Part shown: one piece after another, positions 53,027 through 60,914 of the stretch
Position numbering within the stretch: the stretch's first letter is position 1
How the letters are laid out: each line of letters opens with the position of its first letter
Origin: Amnibacterium endophyticum
GTDB lineage: Bacteria; Actinomycetota; Actinomycetes; Actinomycetales; Microbacteriaceae
Assembly (NCBI RefSeq): GCF_042680685.1
Contig: NZ_JBHUEA010000008.1
Span: 57,666-121,665, forward strand
Direction: 5' to 3'
DNA length: 64,000 bases
Made by a program: the position numbers and the translations under genes
Notes under the pieces: model-generated
Seen by the model: the letters and a program-made list of their open reading frames with translations, nothing else
The model's database searches: none
Told to the model about the DNA's origin: nothing

Positions 53027-53670
53027 CCCGGCACCCCGGCACCGGTCGGGTCGTCGTCGACGTCGGTGAAGCGCTCCCCCTGCCACTCGGTCGCCCGCCA
53101 CGCTCCCGGTGCGCCCTCGAGCACGACGACGCCCGTGTTCGGCAGCCCGCGCTCGCGCCCGTGGTCGTCCGGCAGGTTGGCGGCGCGGATGCCGGCCCAG
53201 GCACGGATCGCCGCCCCGTGGCTCGCGAGCACGACGGCACCCACCGCCCCCTGCACCGCGGCCTCGACCGCGCGGTCGTACCGGGCGAGGAAGTCGCGGC
53301 CGTCCTCCGGGGAGCCGGGCACCCGGGCGGCGAGGTCGCCCGCCATCCAGCGGAAGACCGGGTCGAGGTAGGCGAGGTGCGCGTCGCGGTCGCCCCGCAT
53401 CTCCAGGTCGCCCGACAGCACCTCGCGCAGCCCCGCGTCGACCGGCAGCGGCAGCCCGAGCGCGTCCGCGAGCGGCCGAGCCGTCGCCACCGTGCGGGCG
53501 AGCGGGGACGCGACGACGCGCTCGATGCGCTCCTCGGCGAACCGGGCCGGCAGCTCGGCCGCCTGCTGCCGACCGAGCGCGGAGAGCGGCGCCCCCGGCT
53601 CCGCGGAGTCGAGCAGCGCGGCGACGTTCGACTCCGACTGACCGTGCCGGACGAGGATCAGGCGCACCAC
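53023..53670 (-). CDS. Histidine phosphatase family protein
   Basis: A 215-residue phosphoglycerate-mutase-like phosphatase. The phosphohistidine motif is LILVRHGQSESN and the second catalytic His is in VVLASHGAAIRAW; SPLARTVATARPLA is also typical. The GTG at 53670 lies 8 nt after GGGAGG. It may act on a sugar or lipid phosphate. A membrane protein gene overlaps it downstream. Confidence 0.9.
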   Translation of the reverse strand: MVRLILVRHGQSESNVAALLDSAEPGAPLSALGRQQAAELPARFAEERIERVVASPLARTVATARPLADALGLPLPVDAGLREVLSGDLEMRGDRDAHLAYLDPVFRWMAGDLAARVPGSPEDGRDFLARYDRAVEAAVQGAVGAVVLASHGAAIRAWAGIRAANLPDDHGRERGLPNTGVVVLEGAPGAWRATEWQGERFTDVDDDPTGAGVPG

Positions 53671-53727
53671 CCGCACATCCTCCCAGCGTCGGGTCCGGTC
53701 ACGGGTGCGAGGGCTAGCGTGCGCGAC

Positions 53728-53910
53728 ATGGACAGCGATGTCGGCTCGATGAACCCCGGCCCTTCCGAGGGCGACGACGAGGCGCCCGGCGAGGGCACCG
53801 AGAACCCGGGTCCGGGTGACGAGATCCCCGCCGAGGGCAGCTCGAACCCCGGTCCCTCGGACGAGATCCCCGGGCAGGGCAGCGAGAACCCCGGCCCCGA
53901 GGAGCCGTGA
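53728..53910 (+). CDS. Small acidic NPGP-repeat protein
   Basis: A 60-residue protein with four NPGP motifs at residues 9, 26, 40 and 54, the last three 14 residues apart, with units such as SDEIPGQGSE. It has 16 acidic residues and no Lys or Arg. No signal peptide or fold is evident, so it is probably disordered. A TAGCGT box 7 nt before the ATG suggests leaderless transcription. A basic 30-residue peptide gene follows after 43 nt. Confidence 0.65.
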   Translation: MDSDVGSMNPGPSEGDDEAPGEGTENPGPGDEIPAEGSSNPGPSDEIPGQGSENPGPEEP

Positions 53911-53953
53911 TCCAGCCCGGTTCCGGTTCGCAGCACCGACCCGAGGAGGACCC

Positions 53954-54046
53954 GTGCCGCTGATCCGGCTGATCATCATCGTCTTCCCGATCGCCCGGCG
54001 GCTGCTCCGCGCTCGGCGGAACCGGAAGGCGCGCGGCTCGTCCTGA
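53954..54046 (+). CDS. Tiny basic membrane peptide
   Basis: A 30-codon gene from GTG 53954, 4 nt after a GAGGAGG ribosome site. Residues 2-14 are hydrophobic (PLIRLIIIVFPIA) and the rest is Arg-rich (RRLLRARRNRKAR). It would lie in the membrane with a cationic tail. Nothing similar is recognised. The strong ribosome site argues that it is translated. Confidence 0.6.
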   Translation: MPLIRLIIIVFPIARRLLRARRNRKARGSS

Positions 54047-54121
54047 CGAGCGCGACGGCGGCAGGGGCGGCGCAGGGCGCCCTCTCGCCGGACTCCCCGA
54101 CGCGGTGCCTACGGTGCGGGC

Positions 54122-55531
54122 ATGAGCGACGCGATCGACCACTACGACCTCGCCGTCATCGGCGCCGGACCGGCGGGCACCGCCGCAGCGCTGCGCGGTG
54201 CGGAGCTCGGCGCGAAGGTCGTGGTGCTCGAGGCCGGGCGGCTCGGCGGCACCTGCGTGAACACCGGCTGCGTCCCGACGCGGGTGCTCGCGAAGACCGC
54301 GCGCCTGATCCGGGAGGCCCGCAGCGCGGACGCCTGGGGCATCGGCACGGGGGCGCCGTCGATCGACTGGGCGTCGACCGTGCAGCGGGTGCACGGCCGC
54401 GTGGACCAGGTGCGCTCCATCAAGCGGGAGGCGAGCCGATTCGAGGAGGCGGGCGTCACCCTGGTGCAGGAGGGACGCGCCCGCTTCGCCGACGACCGGA
54501 CCCTCGTCCTCGACAGCGGGCGGCGCGTCACCGCGGACGCGATCGTGATCTGCGTCGGCGGGCACTCGCGGCGCCTGCCGATCCCGGGCGCCGAGCTGGC
54601 GACCGTCCCCGAGCACGTGCTCGAGCTGCCGGAGCTGCCGCGCCGCGTCGCGGTGATCGGCGCGGGCAACACGGGCGCGCAGCTCGTGACGGTCCTCAGC
54701 GCCTTCGGGTCCGCCGTCACGCTGCTGGACCTCGCCCCCCGGGTGCTCGTCGCCTCGGACGAGCAGATCTCCGCGGTGGTGGAGGAGGCGTTCCGCGACC
54801 AGGGCGTCGACGTGCGCACCGGGATCGACGGCGTCGACCGGCTGGAGCGCGCAGACGACGGGATCGCCCTGCACTGGCGGCAGGGCGGCGCCGAGGAGTC
54901 CGCGGACTTCGACGCCGTGATCATGGCGACCGGGTGGCCGGCGGACGTGGAGGACCTCGGCCTCGCGAACGCGGGACTCGAGACGGTGCGCTCCGCGATT
55001 CCCGCCGACCGGTACTTCCGCACCGCCGTGCCGCACATCCTCGCGGCCGGTGACACGAACGGCCGCGACATGCTGGTGCAGGCCGCGCAGTTCGAGGGCG
55101 AGGCCGCCGCCGAGAACGCGGTGCTCGGCGTGAACCGGCGGACGCCGCAGGAGCTGCTGCCCGCCGGCGGCTTCACCGACCCGGACTACGCCGGCGTCGG
55201 GCTGACGGAGCGGGAGGCGCGGCAGCGCGACCCCGAGTGCGTCGTCGCGACGGTGCCCTACGCCGACCTCGACCGCGCCGTCATCGACGACCGGCAGCGC
55301 GGGTTCCTGAAGCTGATCGCGGACCGCCGTCGCGAGCTGATCCTCGGCGCCCACGCGGTCGGGGAGAACGCGGTGGAGGTGATCCAGTCGGTGACGACCG
55401 CGATGGCGGCCGGCATCGACGTGTCGACGCTCGCGAACGTCCGCTTCGCCTACCCGACCTACAGCGCCGTGATCGGCATCGCCGCTCGTCAGCTGGCCCG
55501 CACCCCGGCGCTCCCCGCGACCCTCCGCTGA
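54122..55531 (+). CDS. Pyridine nucleotide-disulfide oxidoreductase
   Basis: A 469-residue FAD enzyme. FAD site DLAVIGAGPAGTAAALRG, redox disulfide GGTCVNTGCVPTRVLAK, NAD(P) site RVAVIGAGNTGAQLVTVL. The dimer domain ends FAYPTYSAVIGIAARQL, where lipoamide or mercuric reductases have His-Pro-Thr...Glu; the His and Glu are gone. It still can oxidise NAD(P)H, but the electron acceptor is unknown. A 24-bp-arm palindrome follows. Confidence 0.9.
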   Translation: MSDAIDHYDLAVIGAGPAGTAAALRGAELGAKVVVLEAGRLGGTCVNTGCVPTRVLAKTARLIREARSADAWGIGTGAPSIDWASTVQRVHGRVDQVRSIKREASRFEEAGVTLVQEGRARFADDRTLVLDSGRRVTADAIVICVGGHSRRLPIPGAELATVPEHVLELPELPRRVAVIGAGNTGAQLVTVLSAFGSAVTLLDLAPRVLVASDEQISAVVEEAFRDQGVDVRTGIDGVDRLERADDGIALHWRQGGAEESADFDAVIMATGWPADVEDLGLANAGLETVRSAIPADRYFRTAVPHILAAGDTNGRDMLVQAAQFEGEAAAENAVLGVNRRTPQELLPAGGFTDPDYAGVGLTEREARQRDPECVVATVPYADLDRAVIDDRQRGFLKLIADRRRELILGAHAVGENAVEVIQSVTTAMAAGIDVSTLANVRFAYPTYSAVIGIAARQLARTPALPATLR

Positions 55532-55535
55532 GCCG

Positions 55536-55585
55536 TTCCGTTCTGAAGGTGATTCCGGCCTGCCGGAATCACCTTCAGAACGGAA
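55536..55585. terminator. Bidirectional terminator: 24-nt perfect arms, 2-nt loop
   Basis: Left arm starts TTCCGTTCTGAAGGTGATTC and pairs fully with the right arm. The sensor kinase stop codon (55575-55577) lies inside the right arm, and the oxidoreductase stop is 4 nt before the left. Confidence 0.88.
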
Positions 55586-56996
55586 TCCCGCGGAGCGCAG
55601 CAGCAGGTGCTGGTGGCTCGGGCCGGCCGCCGGCAGACTCGGCCGGCGCCGCGAGCGGCAGGCGCAGCTCGAAGACCGCGCCGGGCAGGTCGTCGGCCCC
55701 CGGCTCGACGCACCGGAGCGAGCCGCCCTGCGCCTCCGCCAGCCCGCGGGCGATCGGCAGCCCGAGGCCGGCGCCGCCCGTGGTCGCGGAGCGCGCCGAG
55801 TCCAGGCGGACCAGCCGCTCGAACACGCGCTCCCGTGCGGAGGTCGGGATGCCGGGGCCGTCGTCCGAGACGCGGACCGTCCCGTCCGCCGTCGCGGCGA
55901 TGCGCACCCGGCGCGCGCCCGCGTTCCGGGCGTTCACGAGCAGGTTCGCCAGCACCTGGTCCGTGCGCTCCCGGTCGACCGTCACGCGGACGTCGACCGC
56001 GCGCACCTCGACCACCGGTGCGTCCGGCCGGGAGCGGAGCCGCTCCGCCGCGTCGGCGACCAGCGCCGCCAGGTCGACTGGCCGCGGCTCCACCCGCAGC
56101 TCGCCGAGGCGGGAGACGAGCAGCAGGTCGTCGACGAGCCGGGCGCTCCGGCGCGCCTCCCGCACGATCTGCACGGTCACCCGGTCCCGCTCCTCCTCGT
56201 CGAGCGGGTCGCGGATCAGCCGCTCGGCACCCGCGGAGACGCCGGCGAGCGGTGTGCGCAGCTCGTGCGAGGCGTCGGACAGGAACGCGGCCAGCCGCTC
56301 GGCGGCGGCGGAGGCGCGCGCCTCCGCACCCTCCAGCTCCTCGAGCATCGCGTCGAACTGCACGGCCGCACGACCGAGGTCCGTGTCCGGATCCTGCGGG
56401 TCGAGGCGGCGCCCGCGACCGCCGGCCGCCGTCTGCCGCGCCGCGTCGGTGAGGGCGCGCAGCGGGCGCAGCGCCCGCCCGAGCACGAGGGGCAGCACCA
56501 GCGCCGCGAGCGCGACGGCGACGACGCTCGCGATCGTCATGATCGTCCGGAAGCGGGCCAGCGCGTCCTCGATCTGCGCGCTGCTGCTCGAGAGGCGCAG
56601 GACGACACCGGGCCGGACCGTCTCCGTCGCGACGAGCTCGTTGCCGTTTCGCACGACCGCGATCGCCGCGTCGGACCGCGTCGGCTGCGGCAGGGCCCCC
56701 GGCCCGCGCCCCGGCCCGGGCGGGCGCTGCGGCACGCCGACCACGGCGCACCGGCCGCTCGAGTCGACGATGCACGCCTGCACCCCGGCGATCGTCAGGC
56801 TGTTCGCCAGCTGCTGATCGGAGAGGGCGGCGAGCTCCGGGGCGAGCTGCGCTACCGAACGGAGCCGGTCCTCCTGCTCCCCCTGCAGGACCGTCCGCAG
56901 CGCGAGGTCGACGCCGACGCCGACGACGAGCAGGAGGAGCGAGAGCACCGCGACGGTCCAGAGGACCGCGCGCCGGCGCAGCGACGGCGTCCTCAT
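55575..56996 (-). CDS. Sensor histidine kinase
   Basis: A 473-residue membrane kinase. Two helices (VLWTVAVLSLLLLVVGVGVD and MTIASVVAVALAALVLPLVL) bracket a 120-residue outer sensor domain, followed by HAMP, the H-box SDASHELRTPLAGVSAG, the N-box VLANLLVNARNAG and G-boxes VSDDGPGIP and GGAGLGLPIARGL. The ATG overlaps the response regulator stop by 4 nt. The last codons (RGIPF) run into the terminator palindrome. Confidence 0.95.
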   Translation of the reverse strand: MRTPSLRRRAVLWTVAVLSLLLLVVGVGVDLALRTVLQGEQEDRLRSVAQLAPELAALSDQQLANSLTIAGVQACIVDSSGRCAVVGVPQRPPGPGRGPGALPQPTRSDAAIAVVRNGNELVATETVRPGVVLRLSSSSAQIEDALARFRTIMTIASVVAVALAALVLPLVLGRALRPLRALTDAARQTAAGGRGRRLDPQDPDTDLGRAAVQFDAMLEELEGAEARASAAAERLAAFLSDASHELRTPLAGVSAGAERLIRDPLDEEERDRVTVQIVREARRSARLVDDLLLVSRLGELRVEPRPVDLAALVADAAERLRSRPDAPVVEVRAVDVRVTVDRERTDQVLANLLVNARNAGARRVRIAATADGTVRVSDDGPGIPTSARERVFERLVRLDSARSATTGGAGLGLPIARGLAEAQGGSLRCVEPGADDLPGAVFELRLPLAAPAESAGGRPEPPAPAAALRGIPF

Positions 56997-57682
56997 GCGG
57001 CGGCCGCCGGCTCCGCCGGGCGCAGCACGTAGCCGAAGCCGCGGACGGTGTGGAGGATGCGCGGGCCGTGCTCCTCGAGCTTGCGGCGCAGCGCGCTCAC
57101 GTGGACCTCCACGAGGTTCGGGTCGTAGTCCTCGTAGCCCCACACCTGCGTCAGCAGCTGCGTCTTCGAGAGGATGCGCCCGCGCTCGCGCGCCAGGTAG
57201 AGCAGCAGCCGGTACTCGGTCGCGGTCAGGTCGAGCGCCGCGCCGCCGCGCAGCACCTCGCCCGCCTGCTCGTCGATCCGCAGGTCGCCGAGGTCGAGCA
57301 CCGCGGGCACGCGGCCGAGCCGCCGCAGCACGGCGCGGACGCGGGCGACCAGCTCCTCCACGATGAACGGCTTGACGACGTAGTCGTCCGCGCCCGCCTC
57401 GAACCCGGCCAGCCGGTCGGCGCCGGCGTCCCGCGCGGTCAGGAAGATGACCGGCAGGTCCCGGTCGCGGCGCAGCGCGCGGGCGAGCGCGAACCCGTCC
57501 GCGGGTCCGGGCAGCATGACGTCGAGCAGCGCGAGGTCCGGCCGGAAGTCCGCCGCTCGGGCGGGGACGCCGCGCGAGTCGGCCGACGAGTCCACGACGA
57601 AGCCCGCGCCGGTCAGCGCGGCGACGACGGATTCGCGGATGAGGGCGTCGTCCTCGACGACGAGCACGCGGGCGGCAGGCAT
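56993..57682 (-). CDS. OmpR/PhoB-type response regulator
   Basis: A 229-residue regulator. Receiver: VLVVEDDALIRES, phosphoacceptor Asp54 in LALLDVMLPGP, Lys in DDYVVKPFIVEEL. DNA-binding winged helix: DLTATEYRLLLYLARERGR and NLVEVHVSALRRKLEEHG. It precedes and overlaps the kinase gene by 4 nt. CTGAAG repeats in the upstream region (57705-57810) look like its operators. Confidence 0.95.
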   Translation of the reverse strand: MPAARVLVVEDDALIRESVVAALTGAGFVVDSSADSRGVPARAADFRPDLALLDVMLPGPADGFALARALRRDRDLPVIFLTARDAGADRLAGFEAGADDYVVKPFIVEELVARVRAVLRRLGRVPAVLDLGDLRIDEQAGEVLRGGAALDLTATEYRLLLYLARERGRILSKTQLLTQVWGYEDYDPNLVEVHVSALRRKLEEHGPRILHTVRGFGYVLRPAEPAAAA

Positions 57683-57704
57683 GGGTCCACGGTCCCGGCC
57701 GACG

Positions 57705-57810
57705 CTGAAGCAGGCCTGAAGCACCGCCTGAGCAGTCCCCATGAGTCGGCGATGCGCTGAAGCGCACCTGAAGGACCGCTCGAGCGGCCACCGCTTCAGG
57801 CCCGCTTCAG
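57705..57810. promoter_or_regulatory. Three CTGAAG direct-repeat pairs, 11-bp period
   Basis: CTGAAG occurs at 57705 and 57716, again at 57757 and 57768, and in reverse (CTTCAG) at 57794 and 57805. Each pair is exactly 11 nt apart, one helical turn, as for OmpR/PhoB-type dimers. The region lies between the response regulator gene and the divergent DUF5666 gene. Confidence 0.72.
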
Positions 57811-57881
57811 AGGCGGACCGTCGTCTGGGAGGACCAGGGCGCGCCGGACCGGCAGCGCCGCTCCATCACGAGGAGGACCTC

Positions 57882-58580
57882 ATGCAGTCGTTCAGGAAGC
57901 CCACGAAGCGCACCGCGCTGATCACCGGCGTCGCGGGAGCCGCCGTGCTCGGTGCCATCGCCGTCGGCGGCCCCGCCTACGCCGACGGGATGCCGTCGGC
58001 CGCCCCCTCGGGCTCGGTCGCCGCGCCGTCCGCCGCAGCGCCCTCCGGCGCCCCGACGGCCCCCGCCGCTCCGTCCGGCGCTCCCGCCGCTCCCGCCGCT
58101 CCGGGGCAGCACGGCCCGCAGGGCGGCCCGGCGGGCGCCCCGAGCCCGAAGCCGCACATCGGCGGCGAGGTGCTCTCCGTGAGCGGCTCCACCGTCACGG
58201 TGAAGGACCACGACGGGTTCACGCGGACCATCGCGCTGTCCAGCGGCGCGACCGTGACGAAGGACGGTCAGAAGGCCGACACCTCCGCGATCGTGCAGGG
58301 CGCGCACATCGAGGCGACCGGCTCGGTCGACTCGAACGGCACGACCCTCGACGCGACCGAGGTCCGGGTCGGCCAGCCGGCCGGCCCGGGCAAGGGCGGC
58401 CCCGCGGCGAGCGGCCCGGCGGCGGACGCGAAGGGCGGCCCGGCGGCCGGTCCCGCGGCCGGCGGCCGGCTGCCGCCCCCGCCGCAGGGCGGCAAGGCCC
58501 CGCAGGCGCCCGGCCAGCAGGGCGGCGCGCAGCAGGCGACGCCGACCCCGAGCGCGTCCGGGTACACGCAGGGCTCCTGA
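57882..58580 (+). CDS. Exported DUF5666-type protein with Pro/Ala/Gly-rich arms
   Basis: A 232-residue secreted protein. Signal peptide: TALITGVAGAAVLGAIAVGG to AYA at residue 35. A Pro/Ala/Gly linker precedes one DUF5666 domain (GGEVLSVSGSTVTVKDHDGF to TLDATEVRVGQ, about residues 90-170), then a Gly/Pro tail. GAGGAGG precedes the ATG at 57882. The upstream CTGAAG pairs suggest control by the adjacent two-component system. Function of the family is unknown. Confidence 0.83.
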   Translation: MQSFRKPTKRTALITGVAGAAVLGAIAVGGPAYADGMPSAAPSGSVAAPSAAAPSGAPTAPAAPSGAPAAPAAPGQHGPQGGPAGAPSPKPHIGGEVLSVSGSTVTVKDHDGFTRTIALSSGATVTKDGQKADTSAIVQGAHIEATGSVDSNGTTLDATEVRVGQPAGPGKGGPAASGPAADAKGGPAAGPAAGGRLPPPPQGGKAPQAPGQQGGAQQATPTPSASGYTQGS

Positions 58581-58589
58581 GCCCTCGCA

Positions 58590-58631
58590 GGAAGGGCCCT
58601 CGATCCGCACCCGCGGATCGAGGGCCCTTCC
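58590..58631 (+). terminator. Terminator after DUF5666 gene
   Basis: GGAAGGGCCCTCGATCCGC pairs perfectly over 19 bp with a 4-nt loop, 9 nt after the stop codon. Confidence 0.85.
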
Positions 58632-58684
58632 TCGTGCGCCGATGTCGGACGGCTACCGTGCCGCCGAGAGCGAGGAGGGCGCGG

Positions 58685-59065
58685 ATGGCGGGCGGAGAGC
58701 GGGCGCGGCAGGTCGACCTCGCCGTCGAGCTCGAGGAGACCGCACGGGCGCTCGTCCGGGCGACGCGGGACGTGCCGACGCCCGCGGACTCGCGCCAGCT
58801 GCTGGCCGAGCTCGGCCGCGCCGTCGACCAGCTGCAGCAGACAGCCCGTCAGCTGAGCGCCTGGCACACGCGCGTCGTGGACGGCGACCACTACTTCGGC
58901 GAGGACGAGCCGGGCGACGGCGCCACCGGCACCATCGAGGCGGCCGAGCACCTCGAGGCCGCGGCGGCCGCGCTCGACCTGGCCGGCGAGGCGCTGCTGG
59001 CGGCACGCGCGGCGAACGGCGTCGTCCGCTGGCGGGCGGGGCCGACGGGCCGTCCTCCCGCCTGA
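58685..59065 (+). CDS. Hypothetical helical protein
   Basis: A 126-residue Ala/Glu-rich protein predicted mostly helical: QVDLAVELEETARALVRATR and LGRAVDQLQQTARQLSAWH. No signal, helix anchor or family recognised. It is convergent with the CvpA-like gene and follows the DUF5666 terminator. Confidence 0.6.
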   Translation: MAGGERARQVDLAVELEETARALVRATRDVPTPADSRQLLAELGRAVDQLQQTARQLSAWHTRVVDGDHYFGEDEPGDGATGTIEAAEHLEAAAAALDLAGEALLAARAANGVVRWRAGPTGRPPA

Positions 59066-59087
59066 GAGGCGACGGGACGGGGCGGCG

Positions 59088-59630
59088 TCAGCGAGGCCCG
59101 GCGGGCTGCAGCAGGTCGCCCGCCTGCGAGCCCGCGGCGACGATCGTCGAGCTGAAGCCGTCGAGCGCCTGGCCGACCGGAGCCGGGGTCAGCGCACCGA
59201 TCTCGTGCACGACCGCGGACCCGCCCACCGCCCGCGCGACCACCGGGGTGCCGAGCGAGACGGCCAGGGTGGCGAGCACCGCGACGACGAGCGCCCCCAC
59301 CGCGACCTGCAGCCCGGCGCCGAGCGCGCCGTCGACGGCGCCGAGCGCGGTCCGCCGCAGCGGACGCGCGACGGCGGCCGCGACGCGGGTGCCGAGGGCC
59401 GCGCCGATCAGCAGCAGCACCAGCGCGACGAGCAGGGTGACGACGAACCGCGCGACGCCGTCCGGCACCAGCGCGCCGACCGGGCCGGCGACGAACGCCG
59501 CCGCGGCACCGCCGGCGATCAGCCCGGCGATGGTGCCGACGCTGCCGATCAGGCCGCGCCGCCAGCCGTGCACCAGGCAGCCGACCAGGACCAGCACGAC
59601 GACGACGTCGACCAGGAGAGATGTGGACAC
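59088..59630 (-). CDS. CvpA-family membrane protein without protease domain
   Basis: A 180-residue protein with four hydrophobic segments: LLVDVVVVLVLVGCLVHGWR opens it and GSVGTIAGLIAGGAAAAFVA follows. This is the CvpA-like module that in mycobacterial MarP precedes a serine protease domain; here the protease is absent. CTTCAG repeats upstream suggest control by the two-component system 2 kb away. Confidence 0.82.
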   Translation of the reverse strand: MSTSLLVDVVVVLVLVGCLVHGWRRGLIGSVGTIAGLIAGGAAAAFVAGPVGALVPDGVARFVVTLLVALVLLLIGAALGTRVAAAVARPLRRTALGAVDGALGAGLQVAVGALVVAVLATLAVSLGTPVVARAVGGSAVVHEIGALTPAPVGQALDGFSSTIVAAGSQAGDLLQPAGPR

Positions 59631-59677
59631 GGGCTCCTCCTCGCGCTTCAGGACCCGGCCGACGCTAGGCAGCGGAC

Positions 59678-59721
59678 CTGAAGCGGCCGAAGCCGTCGGC
59701 CGATCTTCAGCCGTGCTTCAG
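59678..59721. promoter_or_regulatory. CTGAAG and paired CTTCAG sites upstream of CvpA-like gene
   Basis: CTTCAG at 59705 and 59716 is 11 nt apart, matching the pairs at 57705-57810; a single CTGAAG lies at 59678. The pair overlaps the end of rocD and lies 75-91 nt before the CvpA-like start. Confidence 0.55.
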
Positions 59722-60914
59722 CGCGCGCTCGCGAGCGCCTCCTCGAACACGTCGATCGCGTGGTGCAGGTCCGCCTCGTCGATCACGATCGGCGGCGCGA
59801 GGCGGACGGTCTGCCCGTGCGTGTCCTTCGCGAGCACGCCGGCGGCCATCATCCGCTCGCAGACCTCGCGCGCCGTGCCGACCGCCGGGTCGACGTCGAT
59901 GCCCGCCCAGAGCCCCCGCGTGCGGACGGCGGTGACGCCGTGACCGACCAGGGGGCGGAGCCGGCGCTCGAGCACCTCGCCGAGGGACCGGGCGCGGGCC
60001 TGCGGCTCGCCGGTCGCGAGCATCCGCACGACCTCGAGGCCGACCGCGGCGGCGAGCGGGTTGCCGCCGAACGTCGATCCGTGCTCCCCCGGGCGCAGGA
60101 CGCCGAGCACGGCCTCGTCCCCGACGACGGCGCTGACGGGCACGATGCCGCCGCCGAGCGCCTTGCCGAGCAGGTACAGGTCCGGCACGACCCCGACGAG
60201 GTCGCAGGCGAAGGTCGAACCGGTGCGGCCGAGCCCGGACTGGATCTCGTCCGCGATCATCAGCACGCCCCGCTCGTCGCAGAGGCGGCGGACGGCGGGC
60301 AGGTAGTCGTCCGGCGGCACGACGATGCCCGCCTCGCCCTGCACCGGCTCGAGCAGCACCGCGACGGTCGTGTCGTCGACCGCCGCGGCGAGCGCCGCCG
60401 CGTCGCCGTACGGCACCGTGCGGAAGCCCGCGGTGAACGGTCCGAACCCGTCGCGGGCCTGGGGGTCGTCGCTGAAGGAGACGATGGTCGTGGTGCGGCC
60501 GTGGAAGTTGCCGGAGGCGACGACGATCGTCGCCCGCCCCTCCGGGACGCCCTTCACGCGGTAGCCCCAGGCTCGGGCGACCTTGATGCCGGACTCCACG
60601 GCCTCGGCGCCCGTGTTCATGGGCAGGACCATGTCCTTGCCGGCGAGCGCCGCGAGCTCGTCGGCGAACGGCTCGAGCCGGTCGTTCTCGAACGCGCGGC
60701 TGACGAGCGTCACCCGGTCGAGCTGCGCCTTCGCGGCGGCGACGAGCCCGGGGTGGCCGTGCCCGAAGTTCACGGCGGAGTACGCGGCGAGCAGGTCGAG
60801 GTAGCGGCGCCCGTCGACGTCGGTCACCCAGGCGCCCTCGCCGGTCGCGACGCGCACGGGCAGCGGGTGGTAGTTGTGCGCGAGGTGCCCGGCGCGCTCC
60901 GCCACGTCGGTCAT
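59718..60914 (-). CDS. rocD: Ornithine--oxo-acid aminotransferase
   Basis: A 398-residue PLP enzyme that moves the delta-amino group of ornithine to 2-oxoglutarate, giving glutamate semialdehyde. Motifs are YLDLLAAYSAVNFGHGHPG, SGNFHGRTTTIVSFSDDP, LMIADEIQSGLGRTG and the PLP-lysine in LLGKALGGGIVPVSAVVG. It overlaps the DDAH-like gene by 4 nt. An Lrp gene is divergent from that pair. Confidence 0.95.
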   Translation of the reverse strand: MTDVAERAGHLAHNYHPLPVRVATGEGAWVTDVDGRRYLDLLAAYSAVNFGHGHPGLVAAAKAQLDRVTLVSRAFENDRLEPFADELAALAGKDMVLPMNTGAEAVESGIKVARAWGYRVKGVPEGRATIVVASGNFHGRTTTIVSFSDDPQARDGFGPFTAGFRTVPYGDAAALAAAVDDTTVAVLLEPVQGEAGIVVPPDDYLPAVRRLCDERGVLMIADEIQSGLGRTGSTFACDLVGVVPDLYLLGKALGGGIVPVSAVVGDEAVLGVLRPGEHGSTFGGNPLAAAVGLEVVRMLATGEPQARARSLGEVLERRLRPLVGHGVTAVRTRGLWAGIDVDPAVGTAREVCERMMAAGVLAKDTHGQTVRLAPPIVIDEADLHHAIDVFEEALASAR

